Of a stretch of DNA of 7,079 nucleotides, positions 1 through 6,129 are shown in pieces. The DNA is from Candidatus Alloscillospira gallinarum (GTDB lineage: Bacteria > Bacillota > Clostridia > Oscillospirales > Oscillospiraceae), in the NCBI GenBank assembly GCA_904420055.1, contig CAJFTV010000016.1, positions 1 to 7,079 on the forward strand. The letters run 5' to 3'. The notes beneath the pieces were generated by a model. That model worked only from the letters and a program-made list of their open reading frames with translations, ran no database searches and had not been told where the DNA came from. How positions within the stretch are numbered: the first letter of the stretch is position 1; each line of letters starts with the position of its first letter. Both the position numbers and the translations under genes were made by a program.

Positions 1-1266
1 AGCGTTCTTGCCGGAAAGCTTTTTTCCGACAGGGACGACTATGTGATTATAGACATGGGCGGCACCACAACCGATATATCGGTCGTGACCGGAGGAAAGG
101 CAGTTGCGGCAGAAAACGGGATTCAGCTCGGCAAGTGGCGCACCACGGTACAGGGGCTCTATGTGGCGTCCTTCGGGCTTGGGGGAGACAGCGCAGTCCG
201 CGGAAATGCCGGCAGGCCGGAGCTCTGTACCCGAAGAGTAATGCCGATATGCACGGCAGCCTCCCACTGGCCGGAGATAAAGGAAAAGCTCGTGAAGCTT
301 CTGGATAAAAAACATTATAACAAATTTCCCCTGCACGAATTTTTCTACCTCGTAAAGGAGCCTGCCCGGCGGGAGCGCTACACAGAGGGGGAACTTAGAC
401 TTATTGACCTTTTGAAAGACGGCCCGTGTATGATGGAGGAGCTGCCGGAAAAGGCGGGCTTTGACCTGTATCACTTTGAGTGCGAGCGGCTTGAGGCAGA
501 GGGCGTCGTTATGCGCTGCGGCCTCACTCCAACGGATTTTATGCATATAAGGGGAGACTATGACGCGTTTGACCGTGAGGCATCTCTCCTTGCCGCCAGA
601 TATCTGTGGCGGAGCCTCGGACGGGAGGAGTGCGACGGGGATATTGAGAAGCTGACGCGGGAAGTCTACGATATGGTGGAGGAGCGCATGTATGAGTATG
701 TGGTGAAGATACTGCTGAAACAGCGCTATCCGAAGCAGTTTAGTGGGGGAACAGACCCGCAGACTGACTTCTTTATCCGGGAGGCGTGGGAAAAACGCGG
801 TACGGAGCCAAATGTGCTTTTAAACTTCGGAATTGACACAAAGGCCGCTCTTATTGGAGTGGGCGCCCCCACACACCTGTTTTTGCAGGAGGTGGCAAAG
901 GCCTTGGGTACCCAGTGTATCCTGCCGGAGGACGCGGAGGTTGCAAATGCCATCGGAGCTTTAAACGCATACATTGACACGTCGGTTCAGGTGGAAATAA
1001 CACAGCGCCTCTCCTCTGAGGGAGGAAACTTTTACATTGCCCATCTCCCCGGGGGAAGCAGACGATTTGCGGAAATGGAGGACGCCATAGAGGCGGCAAA
1101 GGAGGCAGCGCAGGCGGAGGCTGTCCGGGAGGCAAAGCTGAGAGGTGCGACGGGCAATATTGTGACAAATACATATGTTGACCGGCACAAAACCGTGAGC
1201 CGCTGGGGCACGGACGTGAGTCTCGGCTGCACAGTGGTGTCTGAGGCCTCCATGTACTTGGGCTGA
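1..1266 (+). CDS. Hydantoinase/oxoprolinase family protein, 5'-truncated by window edge
   Basis: The reading frame is open from base 1, so the true start lies outside; 421 residues are visible. The family (HyuA/OplA, an ASKHA-type ATPase fold) uses ATP to open cyclic amides such as hydantoins or 5-oxoproline. The diagnostic nucleotide-binding motif DMGGTTTD sits at visible residues 18-25, followed by the glycine-rich GLGGDS at 59-64. LTPTDF (about 175-180) and a late GVGAP...LP stretch (about 284-312) also fit. Family members are often near 700 residues, so about 250-300 N-terminal residues are probably missing. Residues 128-175 look like a small winged-helix-like insert. No HyuB-type subunit follows, because a terminator comes directly after the stop, so it may act alone or with an upstream partner. 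The substrate cannot be told from sequence. An in-frame GTG at 43 lies inside the conserved domain and is not the start. Confidence 0.9.
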   Translation, partial: SVLAGKLFSDRDDYVIIDMGGTTTDISVVTGGKAVAAENGIQLGKWRTTVQGLYVASFGLGGDSAVRGNAGRPELCTRRVMPICTAASHWPEIKEKLVKLLDKKHYNKFPLHEFFYLVKEPARRERYTEGELRLIDLLKDGPCMMEELPEKAGFDLYHFECERLEAEGVVMRCGLTPTDFMHIRGDYDAFDREASLLAARYLWRSLGREECDGDIEKLTREVYDMVEERMYEYVVKILLKQRYPKQFSGGTDPQTDFFIREAWEKRGTEPNVLLNFGIDTKAALIGVGAPTHLFLQEVAKALGTQCILPEDAEVANAIGALNAYIDTSVQVEITQRLSSEGGNFYIAHLPGGSRRFAEMEDAIEAAKEAAQAEAVREAKLRGATGNIVTNTYVDRHKTVSRWGTDVSLGCTVVSEASMYLG

Positions 1267-1275
1267 AATATTTCA

Positions 1276-1312
1276 GGCGGCGCCTTCAAGGGCGCTGCCT
1301 TTTATTGTTTTA
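1276..1312 (+). terminator. Intrinsic terminator of the hydantoinase gene
   Basis: The arms 1276-1284 and 1291-1299 pair over nine positions (one G-T wobble), with one extra T-G closing pair and a four-base loop. A T-rich tail (TTTTATTGTTTT) follows. It starts ten bases after the stop codon, so the hydantoinase transcript very likely ends here. Confidence 0.9.
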
Positions 1313-1342
1313 AAGGCTGTCATGTCAGGCGCAACAATTTTG

Positions 1343-1379
1343 TCCGCACTGCATAGGATATGTGGGGAGAGAGTGCGGA
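1343..1379 (+). promoter_or_regulatory. Inverted repeat in the lysozyme leader, overlapping a Shine-Dalgarno site
   Basis: TCCGCACT (1343-1350) and AGTGCGGA (1372-1379) are perfect reverse complements separated by 21 bases. The right arm overlaps the GGAG (1377-1380) that serves the ATG at 1389. In RNA the hairpin would hide that ribosome binding site. The second site (GGAGG 1397-1401, serving TTG 1410) would stay free. A regulatory role is inference. Confidence 0.35.
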
Positions 1380-1388
1380 GAAAATTAA

Positions 1389-2366
1389 ATGTGTTTGGAG
1401 GCAGTGAAATTGCTTGAATATGGAATAGATGTATCTGAGTTTCAGGACAACATAGACTGGGCAAAGGTAAAAAACGGCGGAATTGACTTTGCGATGGTGC
1501 GCGCCGGGTTCGGCGAGACGCTGGACGCAATGGCGCACAAAAATGTGAGCGGAGCCATCGCCGCCGGAGTGAAGTGCGGAATTTACTGGTTTGGATACCC
1601 TCTGTCGGAGGCAGAGGCGCGGCGGGAGGCGGAAAAGTGCCTGGAGTTTGCCAGACAGTATGACCTTAAGTATCCCATAGCGTACGATTTTGAGTACGAC
1701 AGTGTGAAGAATATGGAGAGAAACGGCATAGCCGCCACAAAGGCAAACATATCTGCTTTTGTTCGCGCTTTTTGCAGCGAGATAGAGAGCGCGGGCTATT
1801 ATGTTATGGTGTATACCAACTACGACTTTTACAATAATTACTTTGATAAATCCCTGTGGACAAATTACGACATGTGGCTGGCCGACTGGGACGACACCGG
1901 CACAGTTCCGCGGATTTCCTACGCCCATATTGTGCAGTACACGTCAAAGGGAAGCGTTGATGGTATAAACGGGAATGTTGACAGGGATTACAGCGTGAGA
2001 AACTATGCCGACCTGACTGAAGGAACGGGGGAGCCGGAAAAGCCGGGCACGGCGGACACGGTTTACACTGTAAAGTCCGGAGATACCCTGTGGGGGATAG
2101 GGCAGAAGTTTGGTGTGCCGTATCAGACGATTGCCCAGTATAACGGGATTTCCGACCCATCGCTCATATATCCGGGACAGAAGATTAAAATTCCGGAAAC
2201 CGGGGCGGGCGGCTCCGATACAGTGACGTACACGGTAAAGTCAGGTGATACTCTCTCAGAGATTGGCGAAAAGTTTGGCGTGAGCTATAAGAAGATTGCG
2301 GCGGACAACGGCATCACGAACCCGAATCTCATTTATCCAGGTCAGGTGCTTAAGATTATAAAGTAA
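1389..2366 (+). CDS. GH25 lysozyme (N-acetylmuramidase) with two C-terminal LysM domains
   Basis: This is a 325-residue peptidoglycan hydrolase expected to cut the MurNAc-GlcNAc beta-1,4 bond. The GH25 domain spans about residues 10-205. It opens with YGIDVSEFQ (Asp14) and carries the family's catalytic Asp-x-Glu as D100-F-E102. MVYTNYDFY (140-148) and WLADWDD (163-169) are later core motifs. A short Gly/Pro/Glu-rich linker (211-222) leads to LysM repeats at 225-268 and 280-324, each with YTVKSGDTL and a closing IYPGQ, which bind glycan. No signal peptide or membrane segment is visible, unusual for an enzyme acting outside the cell. It could be released by lysis (endolysin or autolysin-like) or exported another way. 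The start is ambiguous: ATG 1389 has GGAG eight bases upstream, while TTG 1410 has GGAGG eight bases upstream and gives an N-terminus closer to the family core. No convincing promoter was found just upstream. Confidence 0.95.
   Translation: MCLEAVKLLEYGIDVSEFQDNIDWAKVKNGGIDFAMVRAGFGETLDAMAHKNVSGAIAAGVKCGIYWFGYPLSEAEARREAEKCLEFARQYDLKYPIAYDFEYDSVKNMERNGIAATKANISAFVRAFCSEIESAGYYVMVYTNYDFYNNYFDKSLWTNYDMWLADWDDTGTVPRISYAHIVQYTSKGSVDGINGNVDRDYSVRNYADLTEGTGEPEKPGTADTVYTVKSGDTLWGIGQKFGVPYQTIAQYNGISDPSLIYPGQKIKIPETGAGGSDTVTYTVKSGDTLSEIGEKFGVSYKKIAADNGITNPNLIYPGQVLKIIK
1397..1412 (+). promoter_or_regulatory. Alternative ribosome binding site and TTG start for the lysozyme
   Basis: GGAGG at 1397-1401 lies eight bases before TTG 1410, which is in frame with ATG 1389. 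Initiation here would remove seven residues and give a protein beginning MLEYGIDVSEF. This site is stronger than the GGAG before the ATG, so the shorter protein is at least as likely. Confidence 0.5.
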
Positions 2367-2425
2367 TAGGCCAGATGTGACGGCGAGATTTTATATAGCC
2401 CACCGGATTTATGCGCTGACACACT

Positions 2426-2465
2426 AAAAGCCTCCGGCCAAACTTGGCCGGAGGCATATTTTTGC
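2426..2465. terminator. Bidirectional terminator between convergent lysozyme and MATE genes
   Basis: The arms 2430-2440 and 2445-2455 form an uninterrupted 11-base-pair GC-rich stem (GCCTCCGGCCA) with a four-base loop. On the plus strand it is followed by ATATTTTT. On the minus strand it is followed by TTTTAG. It therefore suits both converging transcripts. Confidence 0.92.
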
Positions 2466-2474
2466 GATAATATT

Positions 2475-3887
2475 TTATTCATCAGCTGCCGGAACTTCAG
2501 AAGATAGAAGAGTCTTTTCAGCGGGAAAAATCCTATTCCAGAGGGCTTTTACGGTTATAAGGGAAATTATGCCGGCAAGGATATCTGACACGCCGCCGGA
2601 CCAGAGCATCCCGTCAATTCCGAGAACTGAGCTCAGTATAAGCATTGCGGGAATAAGCAGCAGAACCTGACGTGAAAGGGAGAGTATAGCGGATGGAAGA
2701 GGTCTGTTCACGGCCTGGAAAAATACTCCTATAACGGCGTTAGCGGGTATCATAAAGCAGCCGCACAGGAATATACGGAAGCATTTTATACCAAATTCAA
2801 TATACCGCGGGTCAGACTCCTGCCCGAAGATTCCCAGTATCCACTCAGGAAATAGTTGAAATAGACCGAGAGCAACCGTCATTATTATAGTACTTATGAA
2901 GAAAGCGCTGAGAAATGTCTTTTTCACCCTGTCAAACTGGCGGCTGCCATAGTTAAAGCCGATTATGGGCTGTACTCCCGTTGCAATACCGAGGGTAACT
3001 CCCAAGACAAGCTGATTTACCTTCATGGCAATTCCAAAAGTGGCAAGGGGAATATCCCCGCCGTAAACTGAGAGCTCTCCGTATTTTACGAGAAGGTTGT
3101 TCATGAGAGCCATTACAATGACGCCGGCAAATTGCGTGATAAAGCTGGAAAGGCCGAGGCTGAGAGTTTTGCGCATTACATGCCATTTGGGCATTAAATG
3201 CTTCCTTGTCAACTTGATTGTCTTAAATCTGAAGAGATAGCCTACAAAGAAAGCGGCGTTGAGGGCCTGTCCGATTATTGTAGCCCATGCTGCACCCTCT
3301 ACACCCCAGTGGAATACGAGAACGAAAAGGGGATCGAGTATAATATTTGTAATGCAGCCAATCAAAAGCCCTATCATGCTTGCCTTTGGGCTGCCGTCGG
3401 CGCGGATTATACTTCCAAATGAAGAACATATCACAAAGAAGGGAAAGCCGGCGACAATTATCCGCCCATACCCCAGCGCATATGGGAGAACAGTATCGGT
3501 CGCGCCAAAAAGGCGGCAGGCTGGCTCCAAAAATATTTCAAAAACTGCAAGGAAAAGAAAGCCGATGACCAGAGAAAGGACCACCATGTTGCCGACGCCT
3601 TTTGCCGCTTCTTTGGGGTCGCTTTCGCCGAGTTTCAGACTCATGTAAGCCGCCGTACCATCACCAATAAAAAGAGAAAGTGCAATCATTATTGTGACTA
3701 TTGGCATTATTACATTTGTGGCGGCGTTACCCAGATAGCCCACGCCCTGACCGATAAAAATCTGGTCCACCATGTTGTAAAGTGAATTTACGACAAACGA
3801 TATAATGCTGGGGATTGCAAATTTTCGCATGAGCCTGCCAACCGGCTCTGTACCCAGGGGATTGTGCACAACTGTGTTTTCTTCCAT
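2475..3887 (-). CDS. MATE family multidrug efflux transporter (MepA-like)
   Basis: This 470-residue polytopic membrane protein has about twelve hydrophobic segments, the normal size for the family. MATE pumps export cationic drugs, dyes or metabolites using a Na+ or H+ gradient. Family features include the N-terminal SLYNMVDQIFIG (35-46), the mid-lobe RADGSPKASM (162-171), and GVQPIIGFNYG (304-314) opening the second lobe's repeat of the same layout. Asp41 and Asp185 lie in predicted helices and are candidates for cation coupling. The substrate cannot be predicted. ATG at 3887 is chosen because AGGA lies nine bases upstream and the family's usual N-terminus follows. The gene has its own promoter and ends at the shared bidirectional terminator, so it appears monocistronic. 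No regulator gene is adjacent. Confidence 0.95.
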   Translation of the reverse strand: MEENTVVHNPLGTEPVGRLMRKFAIPSIISFVVNSLYNMVDQIFIGQGVGYLGNAATNVIMPIVTIMIALSLFIGDGTAAYMSLKLGESDPKEAAKGVGNMVVLSLVIGFLFLAVFEIFLEPACRLFGATDTVLPYALGYGRIIVAGFPFFVICSSFGSIIRADGSPKASMIGLLIGCITNIILDPLFVLVFHWGVEGAAWATIIGQALNAAFFVGYLFRFKTIKLTRKHLMPKWHVMRKTLSLGLSSFITQFAGVIVMALMNNLLVKYGELSVYGGDIPLATFGIAMKVNQLVLGVTLGIATGVQPIIGFNYGSRQFDRVKKTFLSAFFISTIIMTVALGLFQLFPEWILGIFGQESDPRYIEFGIKCFRIFLCGCFMIPANAVIGVFFQAVNRPLPSAILSLSRQVLLLIPAMLILSSVLGIDGMLWSGGVSDILAGIISLITVKALWNRIFPAEKTLLSSEVPAADE

Positions 3888-3942
3888 ATATTACCGTCCT
3901 GTCTGAGATTTGCAATATGCCAGAAAAGGCCAGCATAAAAGC

Positions 3943-3978
3943 ATTATAAAGTCTATATTAAAATGTATTGTATGTCAA
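3943..3978 (-). promoter_or_regulatory. Sigma-A type promoter for the MATE gene
   Basis: Read on the minus strand, a perfect TTGACA (3973-3978) is followed after 17 bases by TAGACT (3950-3955), a four-of-six -10 match. A consensus TATAAT also occurs at 3943-3948 but its spacing from the TTGACA is 24 bases. Transcription from either -10 would give a leader of roughly 50-60 bases before the ATG at 3887. Confidence 0.6.
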
Positions 3979-4051
3979 TGTAAGCCCACTAATTGTCTTA
4001 GCGAAATTATTATGAATATACTATGTAATCTGTGTACTTTATACAATACAT
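3963..4051. repeat. 11-base inverted repeat flanking the MATE promoter
   Basis: ATGTATTGTAT (3963-3973) recurs as its exact reverse complement ATACAATACAT (4041-4051), 67 bases apart. One copy fills most of the spacer between the -35 and -10 of the MATE promoter. The other lies upstream of that promoter. This could be a pair of operator sites, but the region is AT-rich and chance is possible. Confidence 0.35.
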
Positions 4052-4064
4052 GTAAAGGAAGATA

Positions 4065-4096
4065 CACAAAATCCGGGAGCCGCGGCTCCCGGATTT
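4065..4096 (-). terminator. Terminator of the NmrA-like gene, a perfect 28-base palindrome
   Basis: Bases 4069-4096 equal their own reverse complement (arm AAATCCGGGAGCCG). They lie 17 bases after the NmrA-like stop codon on the minus strand. The RNA would form a very strong stem. The trailing tract on the minus strand is only ATTTTGTGT, so the U-run is short, but position and stem strength support a terminator. Confidence 0.75.
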
Positions 4097-4113
4097 GTAA
4101 TATGCTGTTATTC

Positions 4114-5058
4114 TCAGTCGTCAGTTGAAACTCTGTTTCCAATCATGTGCTCGTCAATGCGCTCAAATATCTCACTGACGGACAGGGGAGGACGTCCGGT
4201 AAGCTTTGAAAAGTCGTCTGTGTGCACAGCCATCTGACCGAGCCTGATTGCCCGGCCAAAGGTCACCATTCCGTCAGAGCAGAAAGGAAAATTCTTCGCT
4301 GTTTCAGCCCACTGTCCCTCTGTAGTCCGGGGAACACCAATGGCGTCAAACTGGGCATAATTTTCCTCGTCTGTGACGTATTTATACGTCACCTTTTTTC
4401 CGGTGACAGAAGATGCAATCTCCAGAAATCTTGCAATTGTCATAAGCTCGGAGCCGTTTACATTTACAACTCTGTCCTGCCAGTCGGACATTGCGGCATA
4501 TGCCGCAGCCTCGGCACAGTCGTCTCTGGAGATGAACGCCATTTTTCCGTCTCCCATGTTGTTGGTAAGAACACCGCCCTGTTTTTCAAAGGCCTCCAGA
4601 AAGCTTGCTACCATCGCCTCAGCATACTGGGAGTTGCGCATTATCAGGTAGTGAACAGGCTGGGATTTTATATACCCTTCAGTCCAGATGTGGTCGTTAA
4701 CCTCGTAGGCGTCAATGCCCTCAGTTCCGGCACCCACGATAGAGGTGTACACTATGCGCTCTACACCGGCTTTCACCGCGGCATCAATTGCCGATTTGTG
4801 GGCCGCGCGCCTTTTTTCACCTACAAAAGGCATGGATATCAGTACAACGGTGTCCGCACCGGAAAATGTCGTTACAAGCTCCTCCGGCGAGTTAAAATTT
4901 GCAATGCGCGTCTCAATTCCCAGGTCTGAATATTTTTTCAGCCCTTTTTCCGTGGGAGCTGTGAAAATCAAATCTGTGTGGGGGTATTTGCTAAGCAAAA
5001 CATGGGCCGCTACGCCGCCGAAATTGCCGTCAACTCCATTTAGCAGAATTTTTTTCAT
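4114..5058 (-). CDS. NmrA/QorB-like NAD(P)-binding oxidoreductase (atypical SDR)
   Basis: This 314-residue cytosolic protein starts with a Rossmann fold. The glycine motif is GVDGNFGG (8-15), a GxxGxxG pattern typical of NAD(P)-binding atypical short-chain dehydrogenases. Further family signs are VVLISMPF (71-78), VERIVYTSIVGA (99-110), MRNSQYAE (140-147) and the closing FSKLTGRPPLSVSEI (283-297). The usual SDR catalytic YxxxK is not evident, as in NmrA and QorB relatives. Members act as NAD(P)H:quinone or related reductases, or as cofactor-sensing regulators; the substrate here is unknown. ATG 5058 is preceded by AAGGAG with eight-base spacing. The gene has its own promoter, is divergent from the membrane protein gene at 5211, and ends at a palindromic terminator. 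A redox or electrophile-stress role is inference. Confidence 0.9.
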   Translation of the reverse strand: MKKILLNGVDGNFGGVAAHVLLSKYPHTDLIFTAPTEKGLKKYSDLGIETRIANFNSPEELVTTFSGADTVVLISMPFVGEKRRAAHKSAIDAAVKAGVERIVYTSIVGAGTEGIDAYEVNDHIWTEGYIKSQPVHYLIMRNSQYAEAMVASFLEAFEKQGGVLTNNMGDGKMAFISRDDCAEAAAYAAMSDWQDRVVNVNGSELMTIARFLEIASSVTGKKVTYKYVTDEENYAQFDAIGVPRTTEGQWAETAKNFPFCSDGMVTFGRAIRLGQMAVHTDDFSKLTGRPPLSVSEIFERIDEHMIGNRVSTDD

Positions 5059-5089
5059 GCCGCATTCTCCTTAATCATTTTATGGTTTA

Positions 5090-5118
5090 AGTATAAGCGC
5101 TGGAAAAGTACTTTGCAA
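5090..5118 (-). promoter_or_regulatory. Promoter of the NmrA-like gene
   Basis: On the minus strand, TTGCAA (5113-5118) and TATACT (5090-5095) are separated by 17 bases and match the sigma-A consensus at four and five positions. The start point would be near base 5083, leaving a leader of about 25 bases with AAGGAG at 5067-5072. Confidence 0.65.
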
Positions 5119-5138
5119 GCAGTATTTCATCGCAAAGT
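5105..5138. promoter_or_regulatory. Operator-like dyad between divergent promoters
   Basis: ACTTTGC (5110-5116) and GCAAAGT (5132-5138) are perfect reverse complements with centres 22 bases apart, about two helical turns. The left arm is overlapped by a separate ten-base palindrome, AAAGTACTTT (5105-5114). The whole covers the -35 of the minus promoter and stops seven bases short of the plus promoter's -35. This suits a dimeric regulator controlling both genes. The regulator is not in the window. Confidence 0.45.
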
Positions 5139-5144
5139 TTTTGT

Positions 5145-5173
5145 TTGTAAAAAACTCCAGCGTATATTATAAT
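5145..5173 (+). promoter_or_regulatory. Promoter of the membrane protein gene
   Basis: TTGTAA (5145-5150) is followed after exactly 17 bases by a perfect TATAAT (5168-5173). The predicted start point near 5180 gives a leader of about 30 bases with AAGGA at 5196-5200, ten bases before ATG 5211. Confidence 0.65.
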
Positions 5174-5210
5174 TACAAAATACGACATATTGTGAAAGGA
5201 CAGCTGTGCT

Positions 5211-5993
5211 ATGAATGAAATAATTGCCCGTCGGGAGTTTTCACCCATTTATATATGGCTGGATATTGCTTTCCTGGTTATATTTGCGGGAATGCTCATA
5301 TGGAAAAAGAAGTATATGACCGTTTTAGTGGGATTTTTAATCGGTATCCTGTATATGGTTGTGGATTATGGGATTTTTCACCTTGTCTGCGGCTCCCGCA
5401 GCATATCCCAGGGGCACAGCCTGTTCTGGGTACTGCTATGGATGTCAATGAGCTACGGTTTTACAAATTTCACATGGATTTGGCTGTGGATATCAAAGGA
5501 CAAACACCTCTTTGAGTGGTCGATGGTCATATTAATGTGGTGGTTTGTATGCCCGTTGCTGGCGAAAACCTTTACTCCTGCCGGAATGGAAAACATAATA
5601 ATCCAGCGGACGACAGGGGAGTATCACGGTTATATGGCGCTTATACTGTTTGTGGGATATATGGCAGTCGTATGCTACAATCTGTGGCAGAAGGACAGGG
5701 AAAAGCGCATAAATATCCCCTGGCTTCTGGCAATCGGCATACTTGTGCAGTTCGGCTGGGAAGCAGGGCTTCTCATCGGCGGAATACGCAGCGCCGGTTT
5801 TGCCACGTTTGCAGATAAACTCAGTCCCCTTGTGGTCAACTCCCTCCTGGAGACAAATCTTGGAATGCCGATTATTTATCTGATTTTCACAGCCTATACA
5901 AGCCGCTTTACAGAGGGATTACACCGGCGGGAGGTGCCCGTGAGCCTTTCACAGCGGATACGCGAGAATAATGCAGAGCGCGTGAGAGGATAA
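5211..5993 (+). CDS. Seven-helix integral membrane protein of unknown function
   Basis: I do not recognise this 260-residue protein. Hydrophobicity suggests seven membrane segments, at about 12-31, 36-58, 71-94, 102-118, 140-158, 168-191 and 206-230. It is unusually rich in Trp and Tyr. Charged or polar residues inside or at the edge of helices include Asp18, Asp52, His57, Glu184 (FGWEAGL) and Glu214 (SLLETNLGMP), which could mark a buried site. The C-terminal 30 residues are hydrophilic with many Arg and Glu and probably lie in the cytoplasm. There is no signal peptide beyond the first helix and no ATP-binding or transporter motif I can name. ATG 5211 is chosen because AAGGA lies ten bases upstream. 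The divergent neighbour is the NmrA-like oxidoreductase, and the two may share control through the intervening dyad. No clear terminator follows. Confidence 0.85.
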   Translation: MNEIIARREFSPIYIWLDIAFLVIFAGMLIWKKKYMTVLVGFLIGILYMVVDYGIFHLVCGSRSISQGHSLFWVLLWMSMSYGFTNFTWIWLWISKDKHLFEWSMVILMWWFVCPLLAKTFTPAGMENIIIQRTTGEYHGYMALILFVGYMAVVCYNLWQKDREKRINIPWLLAIGILVQFGWEAGLLIGGIRSAGFATFADKLSPLVVNSLLETNLGMPIIYLIFTAYTSRFTEGLHRREVPVSLSQRIRENNAERVRG

Positions 5994-6055
5994 TGCTGGA
6001 AAATTTTAAATTGTTGCATAACCGGTATACATTCCGTTTTTTAAGCAGAAAGCTG

Positions 6056-6084
6056 TTGAAAATCTTCCACATTTGGGATAAAAT
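6056..6084 (+). promoter_or_regulatory. Promoter of the PurN-like gene
   Basis: TTGAAA (6056-6061) and TAAAAT (6079-6084) are separated by 17 bases and each matches the consensus at five of six positions. Transcription would start near 6091, which rules out the upstream in-frame GTG at 6091 and supports ATG 6127. Confidence 0.7.
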
Positions 6085-6108
6085 TAATTTGTGAATTATA
6101 TCTGCTAT

Positions 6109-6129
6109 AAAGGGGATAATATAACAATG
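6109..6129 (+). promoter_or_regulatory. Ribosome binding site deciding the PurN-like start
   Basis: AAAGGGG (6109-6115) stands 11 bases before ATG 6127. This is slightly long spacing, but it is the only good site. The resulting N-terminus, MVKTAVLVSGGGSN, matches where the family's first strand and phosphate loop should begin. The longer frame from GTG 6091 adds 12 residues with no ribosome binding site. Confidence 0.7.

Noticed and set aside
1331..1359. Candidate lysozyme promoter (GCAACA with TAGGAT)
   Set aside because: The -35 matches only three of six positions, so I could not support a promoter here; the true one may lie elsewhere in 1300-1380.
1320..1928. Minus-strand ORF of 202 codons opposite the lysozyme
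   Set aside because: It overlaps the GH25 domain on the other strand, runs into the leader, and matches no family I recognise.
3198..3648. Plus-strand ORFs of 74 and 129 codons inside the MATE gene
   Set aside because: They lie antisense to a well-supported transporter, have unlikely composition and show no recognisable domain; they are shadows of its codon use.
4222..4929. Plus-strand ORF of 235 codons opposite the NmrA-like gene
   Set aside because: It is long, but antisense to a clear Rossmann-fold protein, rich in Cys and His in a way typical of shadow frames, and has no ribosome binding site of note.
6016..6042. Possible terminator after the membrane protein gene (CGG/CCG before TTTTTT)
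   Set aside because: Only about three base pairs can form, too weak to call despite the T run.
5993..6094. A 33-codon ORF whose ATG overlaps the stop of the membrane protein gene
   Set aside because: AGAGGA ends only two bases before the ATG, too close for a good ribosome binding site. The composition looks like AT-rich spacer, and the frame runs through the PurN-like promoter.
6091..6126. GTG at 6091 as the start of the PurN-like gene
   Set aside because: It coincides with the predicted transcription start, has no ribosome binding site, and adds residues absent from the family.
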